A DNA stretch of 64,000 nt. It comes from Actinomycetes bacterium (GTDB taxonomy: Bacteria; Actinomycetota; Acidimicrobiia; Acidimicrobiales; RAAP-2). Both the position numbers and the translations under genes were made by a program. The DNA is taken from assembly GCA_021791615.1 (NCBI GenBank), contig JAJYWG010000254.1, positions 7,746 through 71,745 of the forward strand, in the 5' to 3' direction. Below, one piece after another: positions 42,979-52,371 of this stretch. A model generated the notes under the pieces. The model saw only the letters and a list, made by a program, of their open reading frames with translations. It did not search any database and had not been told where the DNA came from. The number at the start of each line of letters is the position of its first letter. Within the stretch, counting starts at the first letter, position 1.

Positions 42979-43913
42979 TCAGTTCACCAGCAGCTCAGGG
43001 TGGCGGGCCGCCACCATGGACCGCAAGCCCTCACGCCAGTCCACCGCCGTCTCGCCCGCGAGCTGGTGCATGCGGGTCAGGTCCAGATCTCCGCTGTCGA
43101 TGGTCTCCGACGTACGTTGGAAAGTGGCCGGTAGCCCGGTCAGCTCCGAGAGGTACCCGCACCACTCCCCGATGCTCACCGCGTCGTCGCCGCCCCAGTT
43201 GACCACGGTGGCGGGCACGGACGCCCCGCCGAGCAGACCGGGAAGGGTGCCCACGATGTCGTCGTGGTGCAGTGGGCGGTACACGCTGGGCTGGTCCACG
43301 TGCACCGGAATGGGCGATCCGTTGATCATCATCTCGAGGTGGATGGCCGGCCAGCCGCCCCGGTCCCCGTAGGGGACGGACAGCCTGGCGATGGTGGTGG
43401 CACCCCGAATCGAACCGCTCCCCACCGGGCGGCGGTCTCGGCAGCGATCTTGGAGATGCTGTAGGTCCGAAGGAACGGCCACACGCCGTGATTGTCGCCG
43501 AGCGGAGCTGTCTCCCCCAATCGGCGGTGCCCTGCGGGACGGTACACCGCCGCCGACGAGCAGTGGAGGAACGCCCGGGCCTGGCGGTGGTGCTCCATCA
43601 ACCAGGCCACGCCACCAGCATTGGCCATGAGGTCCACACCCCAGTCACCGGTCTTCGCCACGGCGAAGTTCAGCACCACGTCCGCATCGGCCGGGAGGGC
43701 GGAAACGTCCCCTGATGCCAGGTCGACCGGGACGCAGCGCACGCCCGCGGCCTCGAGGCGCCCGCGGGCGGCGGCGTCGGAAAACCGAGCCGCCCCGTAC
43801 ACCTCGTTGCCTCCGGCCAGCGCCATCGCCACCGGCTCGGCCACCTGACCGGTGACGCCGGTGATCACGATCTTGGAGTTTCGAAGCAGTTGGTCGGTGG
43901 ACGGGGTCGGCAC
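42979..43913 (-). pseudogene. NAD-dependent epimerase/dehydratase with a frameshift
   Basis: Reading from GTG 43913 gives a Rossmann start (KIVITGVTGQVAEPVAMAL), VVLNFAVAKTGDW and the active-site YSISK, then loses the family pattern near 43403-43406. There the minus strand has a run of four G. In the next frame the homology resumes: GATTIARLSVPYGDRGGWP to the stop at 42979. Adding one G restores a single protein of about 311 residues. The product would be an extended SDR sugar or sterol epimerase. The break may be a true mutation or a homopolymer error. Confidence 0.8.
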
Positions 43914-43920
43914 GTTGCGG

Positions 43921-43926
43921 ACCTTA
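43921..43926 (-). promoter_or_regulatory. -10 box of the leaderless epimerase mRNA
   Basis: TAAGGT on the minus strand, seven bases before the GTG at 43913. Promoter and start remain intact despite the downstream frameshift. Confidence 0.5.
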
Positions 43927-44074
43927 CCGAATACCGGAGGCCGGCACGCCCACCTTGTCCCGACGCTCCACGGCTCGTCCTCAGCTCGAACGGGCACACC
44001 GGTGCGGGCAAGCGGGTGCGGGTGCGGGCAAGCCGACGAGCGGCTGCGGGCGTGCGCGGGGCAGCGCCATCGGG

Positions 44075-44080
44075 AATACT
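44075..44080 (+). promoter_or_regulatory. -10 box of a leaderless amidohydrolase mRNA
   Basis: AATACT followed by six bases and the GTG at 44087. The sequence GGAGG directly before the GTG is too close to act as a Shine-Dalgarno. Confidence 0.45.
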
Positions 44081-44086
44081 CGGAGG

Positions 44087-45322
44087 GTGGCACCCAGCGC
44101 ACGGTCCCGAGCCGGCTCCAATCTCCTCCTGCCGGACCCCGCGCCCCGTGAGGTGCGCTACACGGTGATCTCGGTCGACGATCACCTCGTCGAGCCCCCC
44201 GACATGTTCGTGGGCCGCCTCCCCCATGATCTCGCCGATCAGGCACCCAAGATCGTCGAGACCCGCAATGGCCATCAGGTCTGGGAGTTCGACGGAAAGC
44301 GCTTCACCCAGGTCGGGGTGAACGCCGTCGCGGGACGTCGCCCCGAGCACGTGACGCTGGAGCCGACGCGCTTCGAGGACATGCGACCAGGATGCTGGGA
44401 CATCGACGCGCGGATCGCCGACATGAACCTCAACGGGGTTTGGGCTTCGCTGAACTTCCCCTCGCAGATCACCGGGTTCTGCGGCCGGGTCTATTCCGAG
44501 GCGAGCGATCCGGTCCTCGGCCTCGCGGTGACCCGGGCGTTCAACGACTGGCTCTACGAGACATGGTGGCAGCCGTACCCCGAGCGGATCATCCCTTGCG
44601 GCATCACCTTCCTCACCGATCCCGAGGCCGGGGCCGCCGAGATCCGGCGCAATGCCGAGCGGGGTTTTCGCTCGGTGACCCTCCCCGAGCGCCCGCACCG
44701 GATAGGGCTCCCGAGCATCTTCTCCGGGTACTGGGACCCCTACGTCGCGGCGTGCCAGGAGACGACAACGGTGATCTCGCTCCACGTCGGGTCGTCGGGC
44801 ATGCCCGACATGCCCGCAGACGGTCCGCTCGTCCAGCTCGGCGCCACCCTCTTCGGCCAGATGTCGCTGACCGCCTGTGCCGAGTGGCTCTGGTCCGGGC
44901 TCGCGGTGCGCTTCCCCGAGATCCGGATCGCCATGAGCGAAGGCGGGATCGGTTGGGTCGCGATGCTCCTCGATCGCCTGGAGAACATCGTGGACCGATC
45001 GGGGTATGGCCGCGACTTCGGGACGCAGGCCCAAAGCGGCGTGCCAACGGGGGACGGGCTCCGGCCGGCCGAAGTCCTGCGCCGGAACTTCTGGTTCTGT
45101 ACCTTGGACGACCCGTCCACCATCGACACGATCCACGCGATCGGCGCCGATCACGTGATGGTGGAGGTGGACTACCCTCACGGGGATTCGACGTGGCCTG
45201 ACACCCAGGAGGTGATCGAACGATGCTGGAGCCATCTCGCAGTCGAGGACTTGCGCCGGCTCACCCACGACAACGCCGCGCGCCTCTACCGCTGGCCGCT
45301 GCCGGAGGTGTGCCTCCCATGA
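44087..45322 (+). CDS. Amidohydrolase family 2 (metal-dependent hydrolase) protein
   Basis: 411 residues from a GTG at 44087, after an AATACT box. It is a clear paralogue of the protein at 32470: SVDDHLVEPPDMFVGRLP, LHVGSSGMPDMPADGP, MSEGGIGWVAMLLDRLENI and VEVDYPHGDSTWPDT are aligned in the same order. The metal ligands (DxH at the start, the barrel histidine in SLHVGSS, and the late aspartate) are kept. The first 25 residues are not conserved and the start could lie later. A carbonic anhydrase follows 13 bases downstream. Confidence 0.9.
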   Translation: MAPSARSRAGSNLLLPDPAPREVRYTVISVDDHLVEPPDMFVGRLPHDLADQAPKIVETRNGHQVWEFDGKRFTQVGVNAVAGRRPEHVTLEPTRFEDMRPGCWDIDARIADMNLNGVWASLNFPSQITGFCGRVYSEASDPVLGLAVTRAFNDWLYETWWQPYPERIIPCGITFLTDPEAGAAEIRRNAERGFRSVTLPERPHRIGLPSIFSGYWDPYVAACQETTTVISLHVGSSGMPDMPADGPLVQLGATLFGQMSLTACAEWLWSGLAVRFPEIRIAMSEGGIGWVAMLLDRLENIVDRSGYGRDFGTQAQSGVPTGDGLRPAEVLRRNFWFCTLDDPSTIDTIHAIGADHVMVEVDYPHGDSTWPDTQEVIERCWSHLAVEDLRRLTHDNAARLYRWPLPEVCLP

Positions 45323-45335
45323 CCGAGGTTCGTCG

Positions 45336-45845
45336 GTGAGCGGCGTCACCGAGAAGCTGGTCGACGCGGCCCGGCGCTACGCCCAGGCGCACCGTGGCGA
45401 GCCGAACGACGGGGCTCGGCCCCGGCTCGCTGTGGCCGTGGTCGCGTGCATGGACAGCCGCATCGACCTCTTCGGGCTCCTGGGCCTCCAGATCGGTGAT
45501 GCCCACGTCATGCGCAACGCCGGTGGCGTGGTCACTGACGACGTGATCCGCTCGCTGGTGCTGTCCCAGCGGGTGCTGGGCACGATCGAGGTCGTCCTCG
45601 TCCACCACACCGACTGCGGCATGCAGAAGGTGAGCGACGACGCGTTCAAAGCTGACCTGGAAGCCGAGACCGGCCAGCGGCCGGCGTGGGCACTCGAGTC
45701 GTTCACCGATCCGGTGGCCGATGTCCGCCAGTCGATGGCGCGGATCCGTACGAACCCCTTCGTACCTCATCGTGACCAGGTGCGCGGCTTCGTCTACGAC
45801 GTGGACACCCGCGCACTGCTCGAAGTGGACGCCGAGTCCTCCTGA
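45336..45845 (+). CDS. Beta-class carbonic anhydrase
   Basis: 169 residues from a GTG at 45336. Zinc ligands are C38 (in CMDSR), H91 and C94 (in HHTDCG), and the D40-R42 dyad is present. It interconverts CO2 and bicarbonate and resembles the short mycobacterial type. It follows the amidohydrolase by 13 bases, so the two are probably co-transcribed. If that hydrolase is a decarboxylase, the pairing would handle released CO2; this is inference. A GC-rich stem lies after the stop. Confidence 0.9.
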   Translation: MSGVTEKLVDAARRYAQAHRGEPNDGARPRLAVAVVACMDSRIDLFGLLGLQIGDAHVMRNAGGVVTDDVIRSLVLSQRVLGTIEVVLVHHTDCGMQKVSDDAFKADLEAETGQRPAWALESFTDPVADVRQSMARIRTNPFVPHRDQVRGFVYDVDTRALLEVDAESS

Positions 45846-45855
45846 CACTCCGGCG

Positions 45856-45873
45856 CGGCCGGCCCGGCGGCCG
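45856..45873. terminator. GC-rich stem-loop between convergent genes
   Basis: CGGCCG (45856-45861) and CGGCCG (45868-45873) pair around GCCCGG. It lies between the carbonic anhydrase and the convergent thiolase gene. No T run. Confidence 0.4.
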
Positions 45874-45880
45874 ACCGTCC

Positions 45881-47074
45881 TCAGTCGAGACGCTCGATCA
45901 CCGTGGCGTTCGCCTGGCCGCCTCCCTCGCACATGGTCTGGAAGCCGTAGCGGCCGCCGGTGGCTTCCAGCTCGTTCAGCAACGTGGCGGCCATGCGGAC
46001 GCCGGTGGCGCCCAGCGGATGGCCGATGGCCACCGCTCCGCCGTGGGGGTTGAGCTTGCTCGGGTCAGCTGAGAACGCCCGTTGCCACATGAGCGCGATC
46101 ACGGCGAAGGCCTCGTTGCACTCCATGGCGTCAAAGTCGTCGATCTTCATCCCTGATCGTTCGAGCAGCCGATGGGTGACCGGCACCGGTGCCGACAGAA
46201 CGATCGCGGCATCCTCGGCGCCGACGGCGAAGTGTGCGAACCTCGCCCTGATCGGCAACCCGAGACGTTCGGCTACCGAACGCTCGGCGATGAGCATGGC
46301 CGACGCGCCATCGGTGGTCTGCGAGGAGTTCCCCGCCGTGATGTCCGGGGCCGTGTCGGGCTCCCAGCTCTGCGCCGGGGCCAGCGCTGCCAGCTTCTCC
46401 ATGGAGCCGCCCCGGCGGATCCCCTCGTCGGATTGGAGCATCTCGCCGGTGTACGACCCGTCCTCGGCTTTGATCGGCACGGGGATGGCCTCTTTGGCAA
46501 AGTGCCCCGAGTCCCACGCCTCGGCGGCCCGGCGGTGGCTCTCCAAGGAGAACGCGTCCATGTCCTCCCTCGTGATCCCCCAGCGCTCGGCCAGGACCTG
46601 GGCCACCCTGAACTGTGCCCACAGCCGGCCGTCGATGTGCTCCAAGAACGATGGTGGGAACGGCCCGGTGCCGCCGCGCGCATTGGAAGCCAGGGGGACG
46701 CGGCTCATCGCTTCGACGCCGCACGCCACCACCAGGTCGTAGTGCCCGGCAACCACGCCGGCCGCGCCGAAGTGCATGGCTTGCTGGGACGAACCGCACT
46801 GACGGTCCACCGTGGTGGCCGGTACGTGCTGGGGCAGCCCGGCCGCCACCCAGCCATTGCGAGCCACGTTGGTGCTCTGCTCTCCGACCTGGCTGACGCA
46901 GCCCCCGATCACGTCGTCGACGCGGTCGGCGTCGACCCCGGTGCGATCCACCAGCGTGCGCAACGCCAGTGCCAGGAGGTCGACCGGATGCCAGTTGGCC
47001 AATGCCCCACCGCTCTTTCCGAACGTGGTCCTCAGGACGTCGACAATCACCGCTTCGCGCGTTCCACTGCTCAT
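45881..47074 (-). CDS. Thiolase (acetyl-CoA C-acetyltransferase)
   Basis: 397 residues, normal for a biosynthetic or degradative thiolase. Nucleophile C93 is in DRQCGSSQ, the general base H352 in GHPLGATG, and C382 in CEGGGQAN; CNEAF supplies the Asn. This is a genuine thiolase, unlike the SCP2-like proteins elsewhere in the window, and it would perform the last step of beta-oxidation or its reverse. Its ATG at 47074 follows the LivF gene on the same strand by 65 bases, so it may share the ABC importer's transcript. Confidence 0.94.
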   Translation of the reverse strand: MSSGTREAVIVDVLRTTFGKSGGALANWHPVDLLALALRTLVDRTGVDADRVDDVIGGCVSQVGEQSTNVARNGWVAAGLPQHVPATTVDRQCGSSQQAMHFGAAGVVAGHYDLVVACGVEAMSRVPLASNARGGTGPFPPSFLEHIDGRLWAQFRVAQVLAERWGITREDMDAFSLESHRRAAEAWDSGHFAKEAIPVPIKAEDGSYTGEMLQSDEGIRRGGSMEKLAALAPAQSWEPDTAPDITAGNSSQTTDGASAMLIAERSVAERLGLPIRARFAHFAVGAEDAAIVLSAPVPVTHRLLERSGMKIDDFDAMECNEAFAVIALMWQRAFSADPSKLNPHGGAVAIGHPLGATGVRMAATLLNELEATGGRYGFQTMCEGGGQANATVIERLD

Positions 47075-47139
47075 CTTGCTCCCTTCACTCCGTCGCCGTC
47101 CTTCGTCCGGCGAGCGCGCCGGAGGTGCCGGCGCTCTCC

Positions 47140-47886
47140 TCAGCCCGCGTGGACCGATCCCTGCTCGCCGCGCATCGCGAGCACCCGCTCTACCGCGGCA
47201 AGCGCATTCTGCGCCAGTCCCACGAACGCCACGGACCCGTGCTCGAGCACGACGGCACCATGCGCCAAGTCAAGCGCTCGGTCCACCTGCTGCTCGACGA
47301 CCAGGATCGCGGTCCCCGCTGCGTTGATGGACCGCAGACCGTCGTAGACGGCATCGACTACCACCGGTGCGAGCCCCAGCGACAGCTCGTCGGCCACCAG
47401 CACCCGAGGAGGGACCACGAGCACCTTCGCCAGCGAGAGGAGGCGCTGCTGGCCGCCCGAGAGAGTGCCCCCCCGCTGCTTGCGCCGCTCTCCCAAGATG
47501 GGGAACGCCTGGTAAGCCCGCTCGAGCGCGCTGGCAACCTGGCGCCGGCCGGCCCGCTGGCGGAAGGCCACGACGAGGTTCTCCTCCACCGAAAGGCTGG
47601 CGAAGATGCCGCGGCCTTCGGGGACGTGGGCCATGCCGGCCCGGGCCACCCGGTGCGCCGGCCATCCCGTCACGTCCTCGTCGCCGAGCCGGATCGTCCC
47701 CGACGTCGACGGGAGGAGACCCGACACCACCCGCGCCACCGTCGACTTGCCGGCGCCGTTCGAACCGAGGAGCGCGACCACCGAGCCGACCGGCACGCGG
47801 AACGAGACGTCGAAGAGCGCCCGGTAGGGGCCGTAGGCGGCGCTGACCCCGTCCACTTCGAGCGCGGGAGCGCCAGGCCCACTCAT
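47140..47886 (-). CDS. Branched-chain amino acid-type ABC transporter ATP-binding protein (LivF-like)
   Basis: 248 residues. Walker A GSNGAGKST is near 42-50, the signature is LSGGQQR, Walker B is VLVADELSLGL, and the H-loop region is LVVEQQ. The EGRGIFASLSVEENL segment is typical of LivF. With LivG, the fused LivHM permease and a substrate-binding lipoprotein it completes a HAAT-type importer. In catabolic gene regions such importers often take up aromatic or dicarboxylic acids rather than amino acids. The ATG overlaps the LivG stop (ATGA). Confidence 0.92.
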   Translation of the reverse strand: MSGPGAPALEVDGVSAAYGPYRALFDVSFRVPVGSVVALLGSNGAGKSTVARVVSGLLPSTSGTIRLGDEDVTGWPAHRVARAGMAHVPEGRGIFASLSVEENLVVAFRQRAGRRQVASALERAYQAFPILGERRKQRGGTLSGGQQRLLSLAKVLVVPPRVLVADELSLGLAPVVVDAVYDGLRSINAAGTAILVVEQQVDRALDLAHGAVVLEHGSVAFVGLAQNALAAVERVLAMRGEQGSVHAG

Positions 47887-48749
47887 CCGGCCCGCCCCAA
47901 GTAGGCATGGCGGACGTGGGGATCCGACATCACCTGGTCGAACGTGCCCTCGGCGATGACTTGCCCGAGGTCCATCACGATGGTCCGGTCGACCACCTCG
48001 TTCACCATGGCCAAGTCGTGCTCGACCAGGAGCACTGCCATCCCTCGCTCGGCCTGGAGCATGCGCAGCACACCGGCGAGGTCACTGGTCTCGTGCTCGT
48101 CCAATCCCGACGAAGGCTCGTCGGCCATGAGGAGTCTGGGCTCACCGACCAGGGCCCGTCCCAGCTCCACGAGCCGGCACATGCCCAGCCCCAACGCCGA
48201 GACCGGGGTGTCCGCCACGGCGGTCAGACCAACCGTCTCGAGCACCATCTCCACTTTGGTCCGCTCCTCGACGCTCGGCGAGCCGAGGTTGCACAGGTCG
48301 CGCCACAGCCTCCCGTCTCCCTTGCGAGCCCGCTCGGCCACGAGGACATGCTCGCGGACCGTCATGTCGGAGAACACTTCGACACGCTGGTAGGTCCGGC
48401 CGATCCCGAGGCGGGCCCGGCGGTAAGTGGGCAAGCGTCCGAGGTCGGTCCCGACGAACTCGATCGAACCCTCCTCGGGACGGAGCTGCCCGCAGACGCA
48501 GTTGAACAAGGTGGTCTTGCCGGCGCCGTTCGGGCCGACAAGCCCCACGGACTCGCAGGGGTCGACGGCGAACGTGACATTGCGCACAGCTTGGACGCCG
48601 CCGAAGTACTTGGAGACGCCTCTGACGACGAGCAGCGGTCCGGGATCGCCCAAGAGCTGGCCCGGCTGCGTCCTGCGGCCGAACAACGGGCCGAGCGTGG
48701 GGGGGGCCGTGGTCTGGGGGACCGACCAGGAAGCAGGCGGGTCAACCAT
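47883..48749 (-). CDS. Branched-chain amino acid-type ABC transporter ATP-binding protein (LivG-like)
   Basis: 288 residues from the ATG at 48749, eight bases inside the permease gene. Walker A GPNGAGKTT is at about 77-85, the signature is GLGMCRLVELGRAL (a diverged C-loop), Walker B is LLMADEPSSGLD, and the H-loop is LVEHDLAMV. The first 45 residues are a Pro/Gly-rich extension not found in most LivG proteins. The long open frame upstream (to 49034) is not used because it lies inside the permease gene. Confidence 0.92.
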   Translation of the reverse strand: MVDPPASWSVPQTTAPPTLGPLFGRRTQPGQLLGDPGPLLVVRGVSKYFGGVQAVRNVTFAVDPCESVGLVGPNGAGKTTLFNCVCGQLRPEEGSIEFVGTDLGRLPTYRRARLGIGRTYQRVEVFSDMTVREHVLVAERARKGDGRLWRDLCNLGSPSVEERTKVEMVLETVGLTAVADTPVSALGLGMCRLVELGRALVGEPRLLMADEPSSGLDEHETSDLAGVLRMLQAERGMAVLLVEHDLAMVNEVVDRTIVMDLGQVIAEGTFDQVMSDPHVRHAYLGRAG

Positions 48750-50844
48750 GGTACGGCAGCTCGAACCGGTTCTCGGCTCCCGCGCCGGGCGCTGCCGGGG
48801 CGACCACACCGGGGGCCACGCCCGGCAGGGTCGCCGCGGTCGGCGGGGCCGGCGGGGTCGGCACACCACCTCCGCTGCCGGCTGACGGGTTCCCCAGATC
48901 GTCCTTCGTGAACAGCAGCCGGTCGAACCGGCCGGTCCAGCGGCGCCGCTGGAATTCGAGGACCCCTTCGGGGTGAGAGGCGTAGGTGAGCGCTCCGAAC
49001 GCGAAGAAGACGAACACCAGACTGTTCCCGCCAAACCTCCCGGGAAGGTACGTCACGATCTGCTCGAACAGCGTGAGCCCGATGCCGGCCTGGATGGCGC
49101 CTTCCACGGTGCTCACCCCGGTGGTCACCACCACCACCACGAACACGAGCGAGAACTGGTACCCGAAGACGTTGGGTGTCACGTGGGTCTGCTGGATGGA
49201 GTAAAGGGTCCCGCCGATCCCGGCGACGGCGCCGGAGAGCGCGAAGATCATCACGCGCTGACGGCTGGGGTTGATGCCGATCCCGCTCGCCGCAGTCTCG
49301 CTCCCGCGCAGCGCCGTCAAGTAGCTCCCCACCGTGCCCTTGCGGACTTGGATGATGCCGAGCGTGACCACGGTGAGGACGATCATTCCCAGGATGAAAA
49401 AGGCTCGTCCATTGGGATTGAAGATGCCGAGGCCGATCCATTTGCTCTGGAGGGCGATGCCGTTGGTGGTCTCGCTGACCGACGGGCGCGGGAAGACCGC
49501 CAGGGTGAAGACCAGCCCCGCGGCCAAGGTCATGAGGGCCAGGCCAAGACCTTTCAGACGGAGCGAGAGCAGGGCGAGCAGCACTGCCACCACCGCGGCG
49601 GCGGCGGCACCGACGATGCCACCCACCAGGAGGTTGAGACCCAAGTGGAGCGCCAGTTGACCGGCCGTGAACGCCCCGACCCCGGCCAGGGTCGCCTGGG
49701 CGAGGGAGAGCTGGCCACCCATGCCGGTGATGAGGGTGATGGACAGGAAGATCACCGAGAAAGCAATGCCCTGGTTGAAGACGTTCTCCCAGGTACGCGG
49801 CACCCAGCTGAGCATCGAGATGACGAACACCGCCAAAAGGGCCCACCAGCCGGTCTTGATGATCCGGTCCATGGTCGGCGACCGCAGCGTCGACGATATC
49901 GGCGGCGTCGGCGGGTCGACTGACGCCAGCGGGTCACGGGCATGCTCGATTGTCCGCATCCCGGGCATGAGCAAGAGCGCGGCCACCAGCACGATCATCG
50001 GCAGGACCGGCAGCACGGCGTCGTAGAGAAAGCCTCCGGTGGGCAGGTACCCCTGGGCGATGAGCTCCACGATCCCGAGGACCACGGCGACCCCCGCTGC
50101 GATCGGCATCGACCGCAACACGCCCCATGCGGCCGCAGCGATCGCCGTCACCATGAGGGTGATGTAGTTCTGCGACTGCAGCACGGCGAACTGGGGGGCC
50201 AGGAGTACCCCGGCCAACCCGGCGAACAGACCAGCGATCATCCACGCGCTCCCCACGACCTTCGTGGCGTTCACCCCGTCGAGCTGGACCAGCCGACGGC
50301 TCTCCACCGCGGCGCGCATCTTGAGACCGAGGCTGGTGAAGCGGATGAGGATCACGAGGGCCACCAAGGCAACCACCGTCACCACGACCGTGCTCAGGAA
50401 GATGCCGTCGATCGGCACCTGCTCGAGACCGAAGAGGTGGAAGTACACGACGTTCGGGCTGAACAGGATGCTCGGCGCGTCCGTGAGGTTCTGGCTGCCG
50501 AACGCCACTGTGAGCAGGCTCGGGATCCCGACCAGGAGACTGATCCCGGTGACCACTTTCGCCATGACCTGGGTGTTGGGGATCCTCCTGAACAAGAAGT
50601 AGTCGAGCAGCCAACCGAGCAGCGGAGCGATGACGACCACCGAGACGATGAACGCGGCCCACGTCGGCAAGTCCCCGTTCTGGGTGAAGTACATGAAGAG
50701 GTACGCGGAGACGTACGCCTGGGCGGCGAAGGCGAAGTTGAACACCCCCGTCGCCTGGTAGGTGAGGACGAGGCCGACGGCGAACAGCGCGTACGTGCAG
50801 CCGTAGGGGATCCCGGGAACTGCGTACCCCAGAAAGTTGGCCAC
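48742..50844 (-). CDS. Fused LivH-LivM ABC transporter permease
   Basis: 700 residues in one chain: LivH-like (about 1-295) with NFAFAAQAYVSAYLF, and LivM-like (about 330-640) with GMGGQLSLAQATLAGVGAF and SGAVAGIGGTLYSIQ. Each half has eight or so membrane helices. The two are joined by a short Pro-rich linker near 305-320. The last 65 residues are a Pro/Ala/Gly tail. LivH and LivM are usually separate genes, and fusions are found in actinobacteria. The start is a GTG at 50844 with GGAGGAG upstream. The stop overlaps the LivG gene. Confidence 0.92.
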   Translation of the reverse strand: MANFLGYAVPGIPYGCTYALFAVGLVLTYQATGVFNFAFAAQAYVSAYLFMYFTQNGDLPTWAAFIVSVVVIAPLLGWLLDYFLFRRIPNTQVMAKVVTGISLLVGIPSLLTVAFGSQNLTDAPSILFSPNVVYFHLFGLEQVPIDGIFLSTVVVTVVALVALVILIRFTSLGLKMRAAVESRRLVQLDGVNATKVVGSAWMIAGLFAGLAGVLLAPQFAVLQSQNYITLMVTAIAAAAWGVLRSMPIAAGVAVVLGIVELIAQGYLPTGGFLYDAVLPVLPMIVLVAALLLMPGMRTIEHARDPLASVDPPTPPISSTLRSPTMDRIIKTGWWALLAVFVISMLSWVPRTWENVFNQGIAFSVIFLSITLITGMGGQLSLAQATLAGVGAFTAGQLALHLGLNLLVGGIVGAAAAAVVAVLLALLSLRLKGLGLALMTLAAGLVFTLAVFPRPSVSETTNGIALQSKWIGLGIFNPNGRAFFILGMIVLTVVTLGIIQVRKGTVGSYLTALRGSETAASGIGINPSRQRVMIFALSGAVAGIGGTLYSIQQTHVTPNVFGYQFSLVFVVVVVTTGVSTVEGAIQAGIGLTLFEQIVTYLPGRFGGNSLVFVFFAFGALTYASHPEGVLEFQRRRWTGRFDRLLFTKDDLGNPSAGSGGGVPTPPAPPTAATLPGVAPGVVAPAAPGAGAENRFELPYHG

Positions 50845-50902
50845 GTCCCCTACTCTCCTCCGGGCCGCGTCTCGGACCTACTGCCCGGCCGCGAGCGCTT
50901 CA

Positions 50903-52186
50903 TCAGACGCCCGGGGTCCCCGCCTTCGGCGCCACGGTCACCGGCTTCAGTGTGCCCCCGAAGCAGACGAACACCTGATGGCCCTGGGCAAAGCGAGTCA
51001 CGAAGGACTTGCCCTCCACCTGGATGAACACACTGCAGTAGGGGGGCTTGGCTGTCGTATGCCCCGTCGTCCAGTCGACCGGTGCGATGAGCCCATTGGC
51101 CGTGAAGTCGGTCATCTTGTTCGTCGCGTCGATGAGCGCCTGTTGGGTGAGATTGCTCCCGACGGCTTTCACACCGTCGACGAAGAGCACGGCCGCCTGC
51201 CATCCCAACATGGCGGTCTGGTCATAGACGTACTGAGGCTCGTACTTCTCCATCGAAGTGAGGTACTGCGCCAGCCCCGGGTAGTACTTCGTCGGCGCGC
51301 CGAAGGGCACGTGTGTCTCGATGAAGTAGACGTTCTTCATGAGTGTCGTGTACTTGTCCAGCACCGACTGTGTGTTGCCGTTGAGCCAGAGCTGCTGGGT
51401 CTTCATCCCGTACTGCTGGATCGCCCGGGCCATGGTGATATTGCCTGTCACTGTCATGCAGCTCACGATCAAGTTCACGCCGACCTGCTGCATCCTCTGG
51501 ACGTCGGAGGCCGACGTCGTACCCGGGTACTCCACGTTCAAGTCTGTGTACGCGACGTCGTCCCCGTCACGGCGCAAGATGCTGGCGGCCGCCTTGCAGG
51601 CCGGACCCGAGCCGGCAACGTTGTACGCGAGCAGTCCCACCTTGGTGGCGCCGGTCTGCTTGGCCAGGTAGGCAGCGTAGGTCCCGAGGGATGTGTAGTA
51701 GAGGACCGAGCCCCCGGAGGCGAAGAGGTTGGGGTGCTTTGTCCATGTCCCGGTCACATTGAACCCGTAGGTGGGGGTGTCGGTCTGTACGTAGTATGTC
51801 GGCTTGAAGAAAGCAGTGGCGATGCCGACGGCAGCGAACGCGTGGTCCTGGTTGATGAGCGTCTCGGTGAGAGAGCCGAAGTCCGTCGGGTTCCCTCCTG
51901 TGTTCAAGCTGTAGGCCATGTTGATCTTGCGGCCGTCCACGCCGCCTTGGGCGTTCACGGTGTCGAAGTAGGCCTCCACACCCGGCACCATGGCCTCGAA
52001 GTTGGCGGCGATCGGCCCGCTGAGGGTGGAGACCGCACCGACGTTGATCGCCGTCGCGGTCACTCCGGGCACCGAACTGGCCGAACTGGCCGAACTGGTC
52101 GAGCTTGTGCTGCAGGCCGCCGCGACGACGGCCATCGAGATGGCCAGTGCGACGGGGAGTGCTCCTCGCCTGATGATGGACTTCAT
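50903..52186 (-). CDS. ABC transporter substrate-binding lipoprotein (HAAT/LivJ-like)
   Basis: 427 residues from the ATG at 52186, with AAGGGGG upstream. Signal peptide with lipobox AVVAAAC (Cys near 25), then a Ser/Thr linker. The periplasmic-binding-protein type 1 body begins at INVGAVSTLSGPIAANFEAMV. It is a Leu/Ile/Val-binding-protein relative, but the ligand is unknown; neighbours suggest an organic acid. It is the first gene of a five-gene minus-strand set with the permease, two ATPases and perhaps the thiolase. A TGACA-type operator and a second inverted repeat precede it. Confidence 0.92.
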   Translation of the reverse strand: MKSIIRRGALPVALAISMAVVAAACSTSSTSSASSASSVPGVTATAINVGAVSTLSGPIAANFEAMVPGVEAYFDTVNAQGGVDGRKINMAYSLNTGGNPTDFGSLTETLINQDHAFAAVGIATAFFKPTYYVQTDTPTYGFNVTGTWTKHPNLFASGGSVLYYTSLGTYAAYLAKQTGATKVGLLAYNVAGSGPACKAAASILRRDGDDVAYTDLNVEYPGTTSASDVQRMQQVGVNLIVSCMTVTGNITMARAIQQYGMKTQQLWLNGNTQSVLDKYTTLMKNVYFIETHVPFGAPTKYYPGLAQYLTSMEKYEPQYVYDQTAMLGWQAAVLFVDGVKAVGSNLTQQALIDATNKMTDFTANGLIAPVDWTTGHTTAKPPYCSVFIQVEGKSFVTRFAQGHQVFVCFGGTLKPVTVAPKAGTPGV

Positions 52187-52261
52187 GCCGCCCCCTTCAT
52201 GTCCGGCGGGTCCGCACCTGGCCGACCTCGCGCTCACGTCTCTCGAAAACCCGCAGTTCTG

Positions 52262-52293
52262 TGACATCCACGTCAGTGAACGCGGTCACTGTA
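52262..52293 (-). promoter_or_regulatory. Promoter of the ABC importer operon with TGACA-type operator
   Basis: On the minus strand TACAGT (52293-52288) is followed by an inverted repeat CAGTGA/TCACTG (52274-52279 and 52286-52291), then by the 14-bp site (52275-52262), TGACGTGGATGTCA on that strand. The site has one arm mismatch against the consensus and lies at about +1 to +20. The binding-protein start codon is 76 bases further on. Confidence 0.58.
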
Positions 52294-52371
52294 GCCTCTC
52301 ACCCCCCGACCCGCATACCACTCCGGCAGGATTGTGCTTCCCCTGCTCCAGGCGGCATGGCATCCGACGGC

